DNA of 64,000 nt from Salmonella enterica subsp. houtenae serovar Houten (lineage in GTDB: Bacteria; Pseudomonadota; Gammaproteobacteria; Enterobacterales; Enterobacteriaceae), in the NCBI GenBank assembly GCA_900478215.1, contig LS483478.1, positions 1,240,001 through 1,304,000 on the forward strand, written 5' to 3'. Position numbers and translations under genes: made by a program. The notes under the pieces were generated by a model that saw only the letters and a program-made list of their open reading frames with translations, was not told the DNA's origin and ran no database searches. Each line of letters starts with the position of its first letter. Position 1 is the first letter of the stretch. Below are positions 43,219-53,825 of this stretch, one piece after another.

Positions 43219-44051
43219 TTAGATCCCGGCCAAATAATGGTGCTGTCGGTATTCCTCCGGTGTCATATTGTTCAGTGATTCATGAGGGCGTTCACAGTTA
43301 TATTCTGACACCCATCTTTCCGTGATTTCCCGCACTTCATTCAGCGTTCTGAACAGATAAAAATCGAGTATTTCTGTACGGTATGTTCGGTTAAAGCGCT
43401 CAATAAAAGCGTTCTGTGTCGGCTTACCCGGCTGGATAAACTCCAGTTTTACTGCATGTTGCTCTGCCCATTCAGCCAGTGCAAGTGAGATAAATTCCGG
43501 ACCATTATCCATGCGTAGCATGACAGGATAGCCGCGATTTGCCGCGATCCTGTCAAGCACACGGACCACGTGCAGAGCTGGCAGATTCAGATCGATTTCA
43601 ATCGACAACGCCTTACGGTTAAAGTCATCAACGACATTGAACGTGCGAAAACGACGTCCACAGACCAGGGCATCATGCATAAAGTCGACAGACCAGCTCT
43701 GGTTCAGCGCTTCCGGAGTGGCGAGGGATTACGCACCGGCAACCGCTGTTTGCCTTTACGACGAAAATTCAGCTTCAGCAGACAATAAATACGATGGATC
43801 CTTTTGTGATTCCACGGGTATCCTTGCCGCCGCAAAACCTGGAAAAGTTTTGGAAAACCGTATCGTGGGTATCGCTCTGCCACTGCCTGCAACGCGACAA
43901 TAACAGGTTCGTCACGCGTGGTATCCGGACGGTAATGGTAAACCGTTCTACTCAGGTTCAGACTCCGGCAGGCCTGACGGATACTGAGTCCAAATGTCGT
44001 TATCAGATGAGTGACCAGCTCACGCTTAAAGGCTGGTTTTAAAGCTTTTTT
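43219..44051 (-). pseudogene. IS3-family transposase orfB, frameshifted
   Basis: DDE integrase-type transposase. The N-terminal half reads continuously from the slippery site (ALKPAFKRELVTHLITTFG...YGFPKLFQVLRRQGYPWNHKRI) down to about 43715, where one base is missing and the frame ends at 43704. The C-terminal half resumes in another frame (SWSVDFMHDALVCGRRFRTFNVVDDFNRKAL... to the stop at 43219). It keeps the DDE residues in FMHDAL/VDDF, RMDNGPEF and NAFIERFNRTYR. The product cannot be made whole, so the element should be unable to move by itself. Confidence 0.85.
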
Positions 44052-44305
44052 TCAATAACGTCTTTCAGCGCCCGGTTCTCAAGGCTCAGGTCGGCAAACA
44101 TCTGTTTGAGACGCCGGTTCTCGTCCTCAAGGTCCTTGATCTTTTTAATATCAGAAGCCTCCATGCCGCCGTATCTGGACTTCCAGTTGTCGTAGGTGGC
44201 TTCAGAGATACCAGCCTCCCGGCAGACATCTTTAACGGTTCGTCCGGCTTCAACCGACTTAATCACAGCGATGATCTGATTCTCAGTAAAACGGGCTTTA
44301 CGCAT
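44039..44305 (-). CDS. IS3-family transposase orfA
   Basis: 88 residues, intact. A helix-turn-helix of the HTH_8 transposase type (FTENQIIAVIKSVEAGRTVKDVCREAGISEATYDNWKSRYGGM) is followed by a leucine-zipper-like coil (IKDLEDENRRLKQMFADLSLENRALKDVI). The wording matches the IS407 group. In intact elements OrfA alone regulates, and the OrfAB fusion made by frameshifting transposes. AAGGAGATCG precedes the ATG. Confidence 0.9.
   Translation of the reverse strand: MRKARFTENQIIAVIKSVEAGRTVKDVCREAGISEATYDNWKSRYGGMEASDIKKIKDLEDENRRLKQMFADLSLENRALKDVIEKKL
44045..44051 (-). promoter_or_regulatory. Programmed -1 frameshift site in the IS
   Basis: The minus strand reads A AAA AAG here, the classical slippery heptamer, at the last codons of orfA (GAA AAA AAG CTT TAA). 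Slipping back one base continues as AAA GCT TTA AAA into orfB, exactly as needed for an OrfAB fusion. Confidence 0.85.
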
Positions 44306-44347
44306 CGCGATCTCCTTCGTTGGAAGATTGATTATGCCGGATGATCT

Positions 44348-45184
44348 CTAAATATGAATGGCACGATTATGCGGGATACTTACAACGCCGTCACGCGTGT
44401 TGCCGTGTAGTTCCGTTGCGGCGATTTGCGGCGGCGTGAAGCCTTTCATCAGCGGGTTAAAGACGGTATGTTTTAATCCAAGCGGTTTATAAATGGTGGT
44501 TTCGACGTAGCGATCTAATGGCATTGCCGTTACCGATTCAATGATAAAACCAAGAATCATATAATCCACGTCGCTGTAGATATGCTTAGACCCTGGTTGA
44601 TATTCCAGTGGTGTCTTTTTAATCATCTCCAGAGTAGTGTTTTTACTCTGTGAGAATAATTTACCGGCTACGTTTTTATTGGGGTATTGTGGGTCGGCAG
44701 GAAAGCCCGCGACGTGATGAGGAATATCAATGATACGAATTTTATCTTTGCCTTTTATTTTATCACCAAGCATATCCTTAAAGCCTGGGATGTATTTTGA
44801 TACTAAATCATTGACATCTATTTTTCCTTCATACACCAGTTTTTGTAATGCAAAGTTAGTGGCATACATTTTTGTGTTTGAAGCCAGGTCATACATCGTG
44901 TTAGTGGTCGCCCGAATGGGATTGGCTAACAAAGTGGAATCATCATATTTTTTGGCATAGCCCCAGGCTTTTTGTAGAACAATATGATTATCTTTTATCA
45001 CCAGAAGATTGATGCTGGGATATCCGGCATCAATTTGATTCTGAATCCAGCCATCAAGTCGGTTAAGTTTTTTGCTATCAAAACCCACCTGATCAGGGGG
45101 GGCGGTAGTCAATACCGGATACTCAACGGCAAAAGCTGAAATGGAAAACGTAAGTAGAACCGCCGCAACGATAGCAAATTTCAT
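44348..45184 (-). pseudogene. yfeW-like penicillin-binding protein gene, truncated by the IS
   Basis: About 278 residues of a serine hydrolase (class C beta-lactamase fold) close to E. coli YfeW (PBP4B), which has about 434. The signal peptide KFAIVAAVLLTFSISAFA sends it to the periplasm. The catalytic SxxK is in LASNTKMYATN and the second motif in KHIYSDVDYM. Homology stops at about codon 273 (RDGVVSIPHNR), where the IS begins; the last five codons come from the element. The C-terminal third with the third active-site motif is absent from the window, so the enzyme is probably inactive. ATG 45184 has GAGGGA at a proper distance; ATG 45190 is too close to it. In E. coli yfeW lies elsewhere, beyond the eut genes. 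Confidence 0.85.
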
Positions 45185-45391
45185 GATCATTCCCTCAGTC
45201 TCAGTCCTGCCGTCAAATCATATCGCGATCATGGACTTTGCGGCCTATAGAAGCAGAATATGGTCATAAAGGGCAATGACAGGAAAATATGGCTGTACAT
45301 CTGTTCAGTCGGCATTGAGGGGGCCCCCTCCAGCAGACAAAACCGACTTCACGGCGTAATATTAATGCTCTTTTTACACCCTGGAGCCAGC

Positions 45392-45967
45392 ATGTCGCAA
45401 ACCATTACGCTTATTAAGGATAAAATTCTTTCTGATAATTATTTCACTCTGCGCAACATTACCTATGACCTGACCCGTCGTAATGGCGAGGTTATTCGTC
45501 ATAAGCGTGAGGTTTACGATCGTGGGAATGGCGCAACCATTCTGCTTTACAACTCAACTAAAAAAACCGTAGTTCTGGTTCGCCAGTTTCGCGTGGCGAC
45601 ATGGGTTAATGGTAATCAAGACGGCATGTTAATTGAGACCTGTGCCGGCCTGCTTGATAACGACGAGCCGGAGGTCTGTATCCGTAAAGAGGCCATTGAA
45701 GAGACAGGGTATGACGTTGGTGAGGTACGCAAGATATTTGAGCTTTATATGTCGCCAGGCGGCGTCACGGAGCTGATTCATTTCTTCATTGCCGAATATC
45801 ATGATAGCGAGCGCGCCAGCATCGGCGGCGGCGTGGAGGACGAAGATATTGAGGTGCTTGAACTGTCGTTTTCCCGGGCGCTGGAAATGGTGCGCTCAGG
45901 TGAGATTCGGGACGGTAAGGCCGTGTTATTGCTTAACTATTTACAGACGTCTCATCTAATGGACTGA
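45392..45967 (+). CDS. nudK: GDP-mannose pyrophosphatase NudK
   Basis: 191 residues from ATG 45392, the E. coli length; the frame is open from 45260 but without support. Nudix hydrolase that splits GDP-mannose to GMP and mannose-1-phosphate. The Nudix box is at about residues 85-107: [21 protein letters not shown], with the EE pair for Mg2+. The upstream strand [10 protein letters not shown] and the [13 protein letters not shown] loop are family features. The neighbour upstream is the broken yfeW-like gene, divergent. Confidence 0.95.
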   Translation: MSQTITLIKDKILSDNYFTLRNITYDLTRRNGEVIRHKREVYDRGNGATILLYNSTKKTVVLVRQFRVATWVNGNQDGMLIETCAGLLDNDEPEVCIRKEAIEETGYDVGEVRKIFELYMSPGGVTELIHFFIAEYHDSERASIGGGVEDEDIEVLELSFSRALEMVRSGEIRDGKAVLLLNYLQTSHLMD

Positions 45968-46091
45968 AAAAAAAGAAATATATTTCTTTACACAAAAAAG
46001 ACCAATCCGATAAATCTGATTGAGAACCCTGAGGCGCGCAAGGAAGATACCGCCTTAGCTGTGTTGTTCTGAATCTGGGGTTGTTCCGTTC

Positions 46092-47135
46092 ATGCGCTAC
46101 CGCGTTATTCTTTTTTGTCTGTTTGGCCTGTTGCCGGTCCAGCTACTGTGGGCTGCGCCAGCGCAACGGACTTTTTCCGACTGGCAGGTCACCTGCAATA
46201 ACCAAAATTTTTGCGTAGCGCGCAATACTGGCGAACATCATGGGCTGGTGATGACATTAAGCCGCAGCGCCGGGGCGCGTACCGATGCGGTACTGCGCAT
46301 CGACCGCGGCGGTCTGGCGCCGCCCGACGCTAAAGAAGCCGCAATTGCGCCTCGCTTATTGCTGGATGGCAAGCCGCTTTCGTTCAACAGTCCACACTGG
46401 CGCGTGTCGCCCTGGCATCTCATGACAGGTGATCCTGCCACTATCACCGCATTTTTACAGACTATTCAGGATGCACAGGCCATCACCTTAAAAAACGGCG
46501 TCCAGACGCTTTCGCTGGCGGGATTAAAAGCGGCGTTACTGTTTATCGACGCGCAACAAAAACGGGTGGGCAGCGAAACCGCCTGGATTGAAAAAGGAAA
46601 CGAACCGCCGCTCAGCGTTCCCCCGGCGCCGGCATTAAAGGGGATCGCCGTTATTAATCCAACGCCCGTACCGCTGAGTGAGGAAGAACGCTACGATCTG
46701 CTGGACTACGCAACATGGCGGGTAAACGGCATTCGTTGTTCGCTTGACCCGCTACGTCGCGAGGCGCAGGTCAGCGCGTTGACGGATGATAAAGCGTTAT
46801 TGATTGTTAACTGCGAAGCTGGCGCCTATAACACGATTGATCTCGCCTGGATAGTTTCGCGGAAAAAAACGCTCGTCTCGCGTGCTGTACGTTTGCGGCT
46901 GCCGTTTAATCGCGGCGTCGAAAGTAATGACATGGAGTTGATGAACGCCTTCTTTGATGAGAAAACGCGCGAGCTGGTGACGTTGGCGAAAGGGCGGGGG
47001 TTAACCGACTGCGGTATCCAGACGCGCTGGCGTTATGATGGCGATCGTTTTCGTCTGGTGCGTTATGCAGAAGAACCGAGCTGCGATAACTGGCACGGGC
47101 CGGATGCCTGGCCCACGCTGTGGATCACGCGTTGA
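46092..47135 (+). CDS. ypfG: DUF1176 protein YpfG
   Basis: 347 residues, the same length as E. coli YpfG. A signal peptide (RYRVILFCLFGLLPVQLLWAAPA) predicts a periplasmic protein. Family features: QRTFSDWQVTCNNQNFCVAR at the N-terminus, with paired cysteines, and WRVNGIRCSLDPLRREAQVSALTDDKALLIVNCEAGAYNT in the middle. DUF1176 has no known function. It lies 124 bases after nudK on the same strand, with no clear terminator between. Confidence 0.9.
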   Translation: MRYRVILFCLFGLLPVQLLWAAPAQRTFSDWQVTCNNQNFCVARNTGEHHGLVMTLSRSAGARTDAVLRIDRGGLAPPDAKEAAIAPRLLLDGKPLSFNSPHWRVSPWHLMTGDPATITAFLQTIQDAQAITLKNGVQTLSLAGLKAALLFIDAQQKRVGSETAWIEKGNEPPLSVPPAPALKGIAVINPTPVPLSEEERYDLLDYATWRVNGIRCSLDPLRREAQVSALTDDKALLIVNCEAGAYNTIDLAWIVSRKKTLVSRAVRLRLPFNRGVESNDMELMNAFFDEKTRELVTLAKGRGLTDCGIQTRWRYDGDRFRLVRYAEEPSCDNWHGPDAWPTLWITR

Positions 47136-47263
47136 ATCCCGTTCGCTATCGTCCATTTCAGAATAGGGATACACCTATTGAGGCCTCATTTATGGTATAG
47201 AGATTGCTACGTTACGGTAAGATTGTTACTTTACCTGAGAGCCTCACCACAGCAGGAAATAGT

Positions 47264-47494
47264 ATGAAAATAAATAATGGCCCCGTATTATGCCCCCATT
47301 GTGGCTGCCTGAGTGCTTATTATGAAATAGATCGGCTGGCGGCGATAAGAGAAAAAGTGAATAAAGAAGGCGGATCAACGGCGTGGGATTCAACATTGCA
47401 GGCGCATAAAAAAAAGGCCTTTTGCCTGATGTGCCATAAGTCCATTGATGAGGTCGTCATCGGGCAGTCAGATGCGTCTGAGTCTACGAAGTAA
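47264..47494 (+). CDS. Small zinc-ribbon-like protein, unknown
   Basis: 76 residues from ATG 47264 (AGGAAA upstream; the frame opens at 47204). Two cysteine pairs, CPHCGC near residue 10 and CLMC near 58, could hold one zinc ion. Between them is a charged helical stretch (IDRLAAIREKVNKEGG). Cytoplasmic. I do not recognise a named family. It is placed between ypfG and the convergent tktB. Confidence 0.6.
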   Translation: MKINNGPVLCPHCGCLSAYYEIDRLAAIREKVNKEGGSTAWDSTLQAHKKKAFCLMCHKSIDEVVIGQSDASESTK

Positions 47495-47555
47495 TTTTGC
47501 ACAGCCTACAAACAGGTCTGCAGACTGCGCAAAGTCTGTGTTGCTAACGCTCGCC

Positions 47556-49556
47556 TTAGCCTTTGATGTTCAGCACCCGGCGGGCTTTTTCTACAATATT
47601 TTCCACGGTAAAGCCAAAATACGGGAACAGTTTATCAGCCGGGGCGGATTCGCCGTATCCGGTCATGCCAATAATTGCGCCTTTTAGGCCAACATATTTA
47701 TACCAATAGTCGGCTATACCGGCTTCCACCGCGACGCGGGCGGTCACGTGCGTCGGTAGCACTGATTCGCGATATGCCTCATCCTGCGCATCGAAAATAT
47801 CTGTTGAAGGCAACGACACCACGCGAACGTTATGCCCCTCGCCAGTCAATTTTTCCGCCGCCTGGAGGGTAATTTCCATTTCCGATCCGGTAGCGATCAG
47901 AATGATATCCGGCTTGCCGCCGCTATCTTTCAGAATATAACCGCCGCGGGCAATCGCTTTCACCTGTTCCGGCGTGCGTTCCACCTGCGCCAGATTCTGC
48001 CGCGAGAGAATCAACGCCGTCGGCCCGTGGTGACGTTCGATGGCCAGCTTCCAGCCGACCGCCGCCTCAACCTGATCGCAGGGACGCCAGGTGCTGAAGT
48101 TTGGCGTTAAGCGCAGGCTCGCCAGTTGTTCCACGGCCTGGTGCGTCGGGCCATCTTCGCCCAAACCGATGGAGTCGTGGGTGTAGACCATAATCTGCCG
48201 GGCTTTCATTAAGGCCGCCATACGCGCCGCGTTACGCGCATATTCGACAAACATCAGAAACGTGGCGGTATACGGTACAAAGCCGCCGTGGTGGGCGATG
48301 CCGTTGGCAATAGCGGTCATGCCGAATTCGCGTACGCCATAGTGGATATAATTACCTGCCGGATCCTCTTTCAACGAGGTCGAACCTTTCCAGATAGTCA
48401 GGTTGCTCGGCGCCAGATCCGCCGATCCGCCCAACAGTTCCGGCAACAGGGGACCGTAGGCATTGAGCGTATTTTGCGATGCTTTACGGGTAGCGATTTT
48501 GGCCGGATTAGCCTGCAAGTCGTTAATAAATTTTTGCGTGGCGGATTCCCATGTCTCTGGTAGCCCGCCGCTCATCCGGCGGGTAAACTCTGCCGCCAGT
48601 TCAGGCCAGGCTTTTTCATAGGCCGCAAATTTTTCCTTCCACCGCTGCTGCGCCTTCTCGCCCTTTTCACGGCCGTCCCATGCGCGGTAAATCTCTTTTG
48701 GGATCTCGAATGCCGGGTGATGCCACCCCAGCTTCTGGCGGGTCAGCGCCACCTCTTCTTCGCCCAGCGCCGCGCCGTGCGACTCCTCCTTCCCGGCTTT
48801 ATTCGGCGAGCCAAAACCTATCACCGTCCGACAGATAATGAGCGAAGGTTTATCTTTTACGCTCTGGGCTTCCAGAATGGCTTTTTTCACCGCTTCCGGA
48901 TCGTGCCCGTCAATGTCATGCACGACATGCCAGTGGTAGGCCTCAAAGCGTTTGGCGGTATCGTCGGTAAACCAGCCTTCGGTTTCGCCATCAATGGAGA
49001 TGCCGTTGTGATCGTAAAAACCGATCAGTTTGCCCAGTCCCAGCGTACCAGCCAGCGAACACACCTCATGCGAGATCCCCTCCATTAGACAGCCGTCGCC
49101 CATAAAGACATAGGTGTAGTGATCGACAATTTCATGGTCCGGCTGATTGAACTGCGCGCCTAACGTACGCTCGGCAATCGCCAGCCCGACGGCATTCGCC
49201 AGCCCCTGGCCCAGCGGCCCGGTGGTGGTTTCAACGCCGGGCGTATAGCCAATCTCCGGGTGGCCTGGCGTTTTAGAGTGCAGTTGACGGAAGTTTTTTA
49301 GCTCTTCCAGCGGCAGGTCATATCCGGTTAAATGCAGCAGACTATAGAGCAGCATGGAGGCGTGACCGTTGGAAAGGATAAAACGGTCACGGTCATACCA
49401 GGTCGGATCGGTGGGGTTATGTTTAAGAAAATCGTTCCATAGCACTTCAGCGACATCCGCCATCCCCATCGGCGCGCCGGGGTGCCCGGAATTGGCTTTT
49501 TGAACGGCATCCATGCTCAGCGCACGAATCGCATTGGCAAGGTCTTTACGGGACAT
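47556..49556 (-). CDS. tktB: Transketolase 2
   Basis: 666 residues. Thiamine-diphosphate enzyme of the non-oxidative pentose phosphate pathway that moves two-carbon units between sugar phosphates. Visible: [22 protein letters not shown] at the start, the ThDP/metal motif [12 protein letters not shown]...[17 protein letters not shown] (near 155-190), the pyrimidine domain with [13 protein letters not shown] and its catalytic Glu, and [14 protein letters not shown]. Pairing with talA, 20 bases upstream on the same strand, marks it as tktB and not tktA; that pair is RpoS-dependent in E. coli. Confidence 0.96.
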   Translation of the reverse strand: MSRKDLANAIRALSMDAVQKANSGHPGAPMGMADVAEVLWNDFLKHNPTDPTWYDRDRFILSNGHASMLLYSLLHLTGYDLPLEELKNFRQLHSKTPGHPEIGYTPGVETTTGPLGQGLANAVGLAIAERTLGAQFNQPDHEIVDHYTYVFMGDGCLMEGISHEVCSLAGTLGLGKLIGFYDHNGISIDGETEGWFTDDTAKRFEAYHWHVVHDIDGHDPEAVKKAILEAQSVKDKPSLIICRTVIGFGSPNKAGKEESHGAALGEEEVALTRQKLGWHHPAFEIPKEIYRAWDGREKGEKAQQRWKEKFAAYEKAWPELAAEFTRRMSGGLPETWESATQKFINDLQANPAKIATRKASQNTLNAYGPLLPELLGGSADLAPSNLTIWKGSTSLKEDPAGNYIHYGVREFGMTAIANGIAHHGGFVPYTATFLMFVEYARNAARMAALMKARQIMVYTHDSIGLGEDGPTHQAVEQLASLRLTPNFSTWRPCDQVEAAVGWKLAIERHHGPTALILSRQNLAQVERTPEQVKAIARGGYILKDSGGKPDIILIATGSEMEITLQAAEKLTGEGHNVRVVSLPSTDIFDAQDEAYRESVLPTHVTARVAVEAGIADYWYKYVGLKGAIIGMTGYGESAPADKLFPYFGFTVENIVEKARRVLNIKG

Positions 49557-49576
49557 AAATCTCTCCGTGGCAAGGG

Positions 49577-50527
49577 TTAAAGTTTGGCGGCAAGCAGGTC
49601 TTCCAGTTTGCGCTGGTCACCGGCGAAAAGACGGATACCTTCTGACAGCTTCTCTACGGCCATCGCGTCCTGATTATGTTCCCAGCGGAACTCCGCTTCC
49701 GTCATTGGCTTAGGGCGGTGGAACATCTGCGAGGAAGGCACCAGCTTACGGATCACCGGTTCTTCTTTTTCTTTCAGCTCTTTAAGCAGGTTAGGGGAGA
49801 TAGTCAGTCGATCGCAGCCGGTTAGCGCGAGGATTTGCTCAGTACGGCGGAAACTTGCGCCCATCACGATAGTTTCATAGCGATGCTGTTTAAAGTAATC
49901 GTAGATATTGCGTACCGATTTCACGCCGGGATCCTCCTCCACGACATACGGCTCCAGCGGACTACGCGCCTGATACCAGTCGTAAATTCGGCCCACGAAC
50001 GGAGAGATCAAATAGACGCCCGCTTCGGCGCAGGCGCGCGCCTGGGCAAAAGAGAACAACAACGTCAGGTTGCAATTAATGCCCTCTTTTTCGAGTTGCT
50101 CGGCGGCGCGGATACCTTCCCAGGTTGCGGCGAGCTTGATCAAGATGCGCGATTTATCGATATCCTGTTGCTGGTAGAGATCCACCAGATGGCGCGCTTT
50201 CTCGATACTTTTTTCTTTATCGAACGATAACCGTGCGTCCACTTCAGTGGAGACGCGTCCGGGAATACTTTTCAGTATTTCCGCGCCAAAATTGACCGCC
50301 AGTTTATCGCTGGCTGCCGCAACCTGCTGTTCCTGCGTACCGCCGTGTTTTTTCCCCCAGGCAATCGCATCCTCAATCAAATGACCATACTGCTCAAGCC
50401 CGGCGGCCTTCAGCAGTAAGGATGGATTTGTCGTGGCATCCTGCGGCTGGTAGTAGCGGATGGACTCGATGTCGCCGCTGTCGGCGACGACAGTAGTGAA
50501 TTGTTTGATGCCGTCTAGCTGGTTCAT
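49577..50527 (-). CDS. talA: Transaldolase A
   Basis: 316 residues. Transfers dihydroxyacetone units between sugar phosphates through a Schiff base. Landmarks: [32 protein letters not shown], the [11 protein letters not shown] strand, the Schiff-base lysine in [15 protein letters not shown] (near 131), [11 protein letters not shown], and [12 protein letters not shown]. Gene pair talA-tktB as in E. coli, divergent from maeB. The ATG has AAGGAG upstream. Confidence 0.96.
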   Translation of the reverse strand: MNQLDGIKQFTTVVADSGDIESIRYYQPQDATTNPSLLLKAAGLEQYGHLIEDAIAWGKKHGGTQEQQVAAASDKLAVNFGAEILKSIPGRVSTEVDARLSFDKEKSIEKARHLVDLYQQQDIDKSRILIKLAATWEGIRAAEQLEKEGINCNLTLLFSFAQARACAEAGVYLISPFVGRIYDWYQARSPLEPYVVEEDPGVKSVRNIYDYFKQHRYETIVMGASFRRTEQILALTGCDRLTISPNLLKELKEKEEPVIRKLVPSSQMFHRPKPMTEAEFRWEHNQDAMAVEKLSEGIRLFAGDQRKLEDLLAAKL

Positions 50528-50798
50528 AGGAAATACTCCTTGAAAAGTAAAGTGTTAGATGAGCGTGTTGATTCACGCTTCTGAAAGATTGATACACTAC
50601 ATAACCAAAAAGCATAGCAGACAGGCATGGTATTGCTGGAATAAGCAGGTAACATGGCTGTTATAAGTTGATAACAAACTCTTGCGCCGCGTCGTGATAG
50701 TTTGCAGACCTTCAAAGTTTGTGTTGCGCAGTACGGTGATAATGTGCGGCGCAGCAGGCCGAGTCACTTTTTGAACGATACGTGAAAGGAACAACAAG

Positions 50799-53078
50799 AT
50801 GGATGAGCAGTTAAAACAAAGCGCCCTTGATTTCCACGAATTTCCGGTACCCGGTAAAATTCAGGTTTCTCCGACTAAGCCCCTTGCCACCCAGCGCGAT
50901 CTGGCGTTGGCTTACTCGCCAGGCGTGGCGGCGCCCTGTCTGGAGATCGAAAAAGATCCGCTGGCAGCCTACAAATATACCGCGCGCGGCAATCTTGTCG
51001 CGGTCATCTCCAACGGTACAGCGGTGCTGGGGTTAGGCAACATTGGCGCGCTGGCCGGCAAGCCGGTCATGGAAGGCAAAGGCGTTCTGTTTAAAAAATT
51101 CGCTGGCATCGATGTGTTTGACATAGAAGTCGATGAGCTTGACCCGGATAAATTTATCAATGTGGTCGCGGCGCTGGAGCCGACCTTCGGCGGTATTAAC
51201 CTCGAAGATATTAAAGCGCCGGAATGTTTCTATATTGAACAGAAACTGCGTGAGCGCATGAATATCCCGGTCTTTCATGACGACCAGCACGGAACGGCGA
51301 TCATCAGTACTGCCGCCATTCTTAATGGCCTGCGAGTCGTAGAGAAAAATATTTCCGACGTGCGGATGGTCGTCTCCGGCGCAGGGGCGGCGGCAATCGC
51401 TTGTATGAACCTGCTGGTCGCGTTGGGGATGCAAAAGCACAACATCGTGGTTTGCGACTCCAAAGGGGTTATTTACAAAGGCCGTGAGCCGAATATGGCG
51501 GAGACGAAAGCAGCCTATGCGGTAGACGACAGCGGCAAGCGTACGCTGGATGAGGTCATTGACGGCGCGGATATTTTCCTCGGCTGTTCAGGCCCGAAAG
51601 TGCTGACTCAGGAGATGGTGAAGAAAATGGCCCGCGCGCCAATGATTCTGGCGCTGGCCAACCCGGAACCGGAAATTCTGCCGCCGCTGGCGAAAGACGT
51701 GCGTCCGGATGCCATCATCTGTACCGGTCGTTCCGACTATCCGAACCAGGTGAACAACGTATTGTGCTTCCCATTTATCTTCCGCGGCGCTCTGGACGTC
51801 GGCGCGACGGCGATCAACGAAGAGATGAAACTGGCGGCGGTCCATGCGATTGCCGAGCTGGCACATGCCGAACAGAGCGAAGTGGTGGCCTCGGCCTATG
51901 GCGATCAGGACCTGAGTTTTGGACCGGAATACATTATTCCGAAACCGTTCGACCCGCGTCTGATTGTTAAAATTGCTCCGGCGGTCGCGAAAGCGGCAAT
52001 GGATTCCGGCGTGGCGATGCGCCCGATAGCTGACTTTGATGCCTATATCGATAAGCTGACCGAGTTTGTCTACAAAACCAACCTGTTCATGAAGCCGATC
52101 TTCTCACAGGCACGTAAAGATCCGAAGCGCGTAGTTCTGCCGGAAGGAGAAGAGGCGCGCGTGCTGCACGCAACCCAGGAGTTGATAACCCTGGGGTTGG
52201 CGAAGCCTATCCTGATCGGGCGCCCGAGCGTGATCGAAATGCGTATCCAGAAACTGGGGCTGCAGATCAAAGCGGGCGTTGATTTCGAGATCGTGAATAA
52301 TGAATCCGATCCACGCTTCAAAGAGTACTGGAGCGAGTATTACCAGATCATGAAGCGTCGCGGGGTAACTCAGGAACAGGCGCAGCGTGCGATGATCGGC
52401 AATCATACGGCCATTGGCGCGATCATGGTGCAGCGCGGGGAAGCGGATGCGATGATCTGCGGCACCATCGGCGACTACCATGAGCATTTCAGCGTAGTAA
52501 AAGCAGTCTTTGGTTACCGTGACGGCGTGCATACGGCAGGGGCGATGAATGCCTTACTGCTGCCAAGCGGCAACACTTTTATTGCCGATACTTATGTTAA
52601 CGAAGATCCCACGCCGGAACAGTTGGCGGAGATCACCGTAATGGCGGCGGAAACCGTTCGCCGCTTTGGTATTGAGCCGAAAGTCGCGCTGTTGTCGCAC
52701 TCTAACTTCGGTTCCTCAAATTCGCTGTCCGCCAGCAAAATGCGCGAAGCCCTTGAGCGGGTGCGCGAACGAGCGCCCGATCTAATGATTGACGGTGAGA
52801 TGCACGGCGATGCGGCGTTGGTGGAAAGTATTCGTAGTGACCGGATGCCGGATAGCCCGCTGAAGGGATCCGCCAATATTCTGGTGATGCCGAATATGGA
52901 AGCCGCCCGCATTAGTTACAACTTACTACGCGTCTCCAGTTCCGAAGGCGTCACGGTTGGCCCGGTCCTGATGGGCGTGTCTAAACCGGTACATGTATTA
53001 ACGCCGATCGCCTCGGTACGCCGTATCGTGAATATGGTGGCGTTAGCGGTGGTTGAAGCGCAAACCACGCCGCTTTAA
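50799..53078 (+). CDS. maeB: NADP-dependent malic enzyme MaeB
   Basis: 759 residues. Oxidative decarboxylation of malate to pyruvate with NADPH formation. The malic enzyme domain (about 1-425) shows [16 protein letters not shown], the metal/active-site region [12 protein letters not shown], the NADP fold [16 protein letters not shown], and [18 protein letters not shown]. The C-terminal part (430-759) is a phosphotransacetylase-like domain ([42 protein letters not shown]) that has no such activity but binds acetyl-CoA as regulator. It is transcribed away from talA and ends in a clear terminator. Confidence 0.97.
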   Translation: MDEQLKQSALDFHEFPVPGKIQVSPTKPLATQRDLALAYSPGVAAPCLEIEKDPLAAYKYTARGNLVAVISNGTAVLGLGNIGALAGKPVMEGKGVLFKKFAGIDVFDIEVDELDPDKFINVVAALEPTFGGINLEDIKAPECFYIEQKLRERMNIPVFHDDQHGTAIISTAAILNGLRVVEKNISDVRMVVSGAGAAAIACMNLLVALGMQKHNIVVCDSKGVIYKGREPNMAETKAAYAVDDSGKRTLDEVIDGADIFLGCSGPKVLTQEMVKKMARAPMILALANPEPEILPPLAKDVRPDAIICTGRSDYPNQVNNVLCFPFIFRGALDVGATAINEEMKLAAVHAIAELAHAEQSEVVASAYGDQDLSFGPEYIIPKPFDPRLIVKIAPAVAKAAMDSGVAMRPIADFDAYIDKLTEFVYKTNLFMKPIFSQARKDPKRVVLPEGEEARVLHATQELITLGLAKPILIGRPSVIEMRIQKLGLQIKAGVDFEIVNNESDPRFKEYWSEYYQIMKRRGVTQEQAQRAMIGNHTAIGAIMVQRGEADAMICGTIGDYHEHFSVVKAVFGYRDGVHTAGAMNALLLPSGNTFIADTYVNEDPTPEQLAEITVMAAETVRRFGIEPKVALLSHSNFGSSNSLSASKMREALERVRERAPDLMIDGEMHGDAALVESIRSDRMPDSPLKGSANILVMPNMEAARISYNLLRVSSSEGVTVGPVLMGVSKPVHVLTPIASVRRIVNMVALAVVEAQTTPL

Positions 53079-53099
53079 TAACGCATGACTCTCTTCTGG

Positions 53100-53123
53100 C
53101 GCAGGTTCTCCTGCGCTTTTTTA
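53100..53123 (+). terminator. Terminator of maeB
   Basis: GCGCAGG (53100-53106) pairs with CCTGCGC (53111-53117) over TTCT and is followed by six Ts. It lies about 20 bases past the maeB stop. Confidence 0.92.
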
Positions 53124-53534
53124 TGCGCCGCAGCGATAATAATCATTTATATAATTTATTTTAATGATTTTTGTCTTATTAAAAACAATTAAATGATATT
53201 AATAAATTACTTCAGCGTAAGTATGGCTTAAGTTATATTATTGAGCTAATAAATAATGATGTTGCATTTATTTTAATGATAAAAAATATAATGTTACATT
53301 TCTTCATTCGAGGCGAGTATCGTTAATGAAAGCTGACCATTTACAACAATATCGACGGGTTTATAGTAGTCTGGTACGGGCAACTCTATGATCATTAACT
53401 AATAAGGGTCTGCGCCACTACCCACTTTTTTATTATCCTTTCCCTCAAAGACGCTTACTGCTTAAATCATTTTTTTTGCTCTCTTATCGTCATACTCTCG
53501 TATTGCGGGAGATGAATTATATGGAGCTATTATT
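53124..53534. other. AT-rich spacer with two tiny overlapping ORFs
   Basis: About 410 bases with long runs of A and T and no recognised gene. Two tiny frames overlap as TAATG: an 11-codon frame from 53291 (LHFFIRGEYR) and a 21-codon frame from 53326 to 53391. Their length gives no proof. The composition suggests acquired DNA or a silenced, H-NS-type region. Confidence 0.4.
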
Positions 53535-53780
53535 ATGGACTTTACATTTTCTCCGAGACAGCAGCCTTTCGCTTTCACGCAAACCGGCTATCAGGGCGGA
53601 TTCACTGGCGCCATTACAAAAACAGCAGGTACGACAACCTTTAACCTTTATACTAATCCTCAGGAAGACGATAGCATAGGCGTAAGGTATATCCCTATGG
53701 GCGTCCCTTTACAGACTGAAGTCCATAATTACATGGAAATTCTGAAAAAATATCCGCCGAAAGCACAAATTAAATTGTAA
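53535..53780 (+). CDS. 81-residue protein of unknown function
   Basis: The ATG at 53535 has GGAG 9 bases upstream and the frame ends before a proper terminator, so expression is plausible. The protein starts [19 protein letters not shown], is rich in Thr, Gln and Gly in the first half, and ends basic ([15 protein letters not shown]). It has no cysteine, no signal peptide and no membrane segment. I do not recognise it. It converges on a radical-SAM maturase gene 43 bases away, separated by a terminator. A functional link is possible but not shown. Confidence 0.5.
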   Translation: MDFTFSPRQQPFAFTQTGYQGGFTGAITKTAGTTTFNLYTNPQEDDSIGVRYIPMGVPLQTEVHNYMEILKKYPPKAQIKL

Positions 53781-53795
53781 TACGCGATATATGAA

Positions 53796-53825
53796 TAATC
53801 CGCCTTTATGAGGCGGGTTATTTTT
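53796..53825 (+). terminator. Terminator between the 81-residue ORF and the maturase gene
   Basis: TAATCCGCC (53796-53804) pairs with GGCGGGTTA (53812-53820) with one G-T pair, then five Ts. It serves the plus-strand gene and reaches the stop codon of the convergent gene. Confidence 0.8.

Larger units (their letters stand above)
43210..44363 (-). mobile_element. IS3-family insertion element, IS407-like group, decayed
   Basis: About 1.15 kb with orfA and orfB in the typical two-frame arrangement on the minus strand. Candidate ends are TGCATT...TTTAGA..TC..CCGGC reading inwards from 43210 and TGCCATTC..ATTTAGA..TC..CCGGC reading inwards from 44363; they are similar but contain small gaps, so the borders are approximate. 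No matching target duplication flanks them. The right end falls inside a yfeW-like gene, and the left end meets DNA that is not the rest of that gene, so an adjacent deletion is likely. orfB is broken by a frameshift. Confidence 0.8.
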
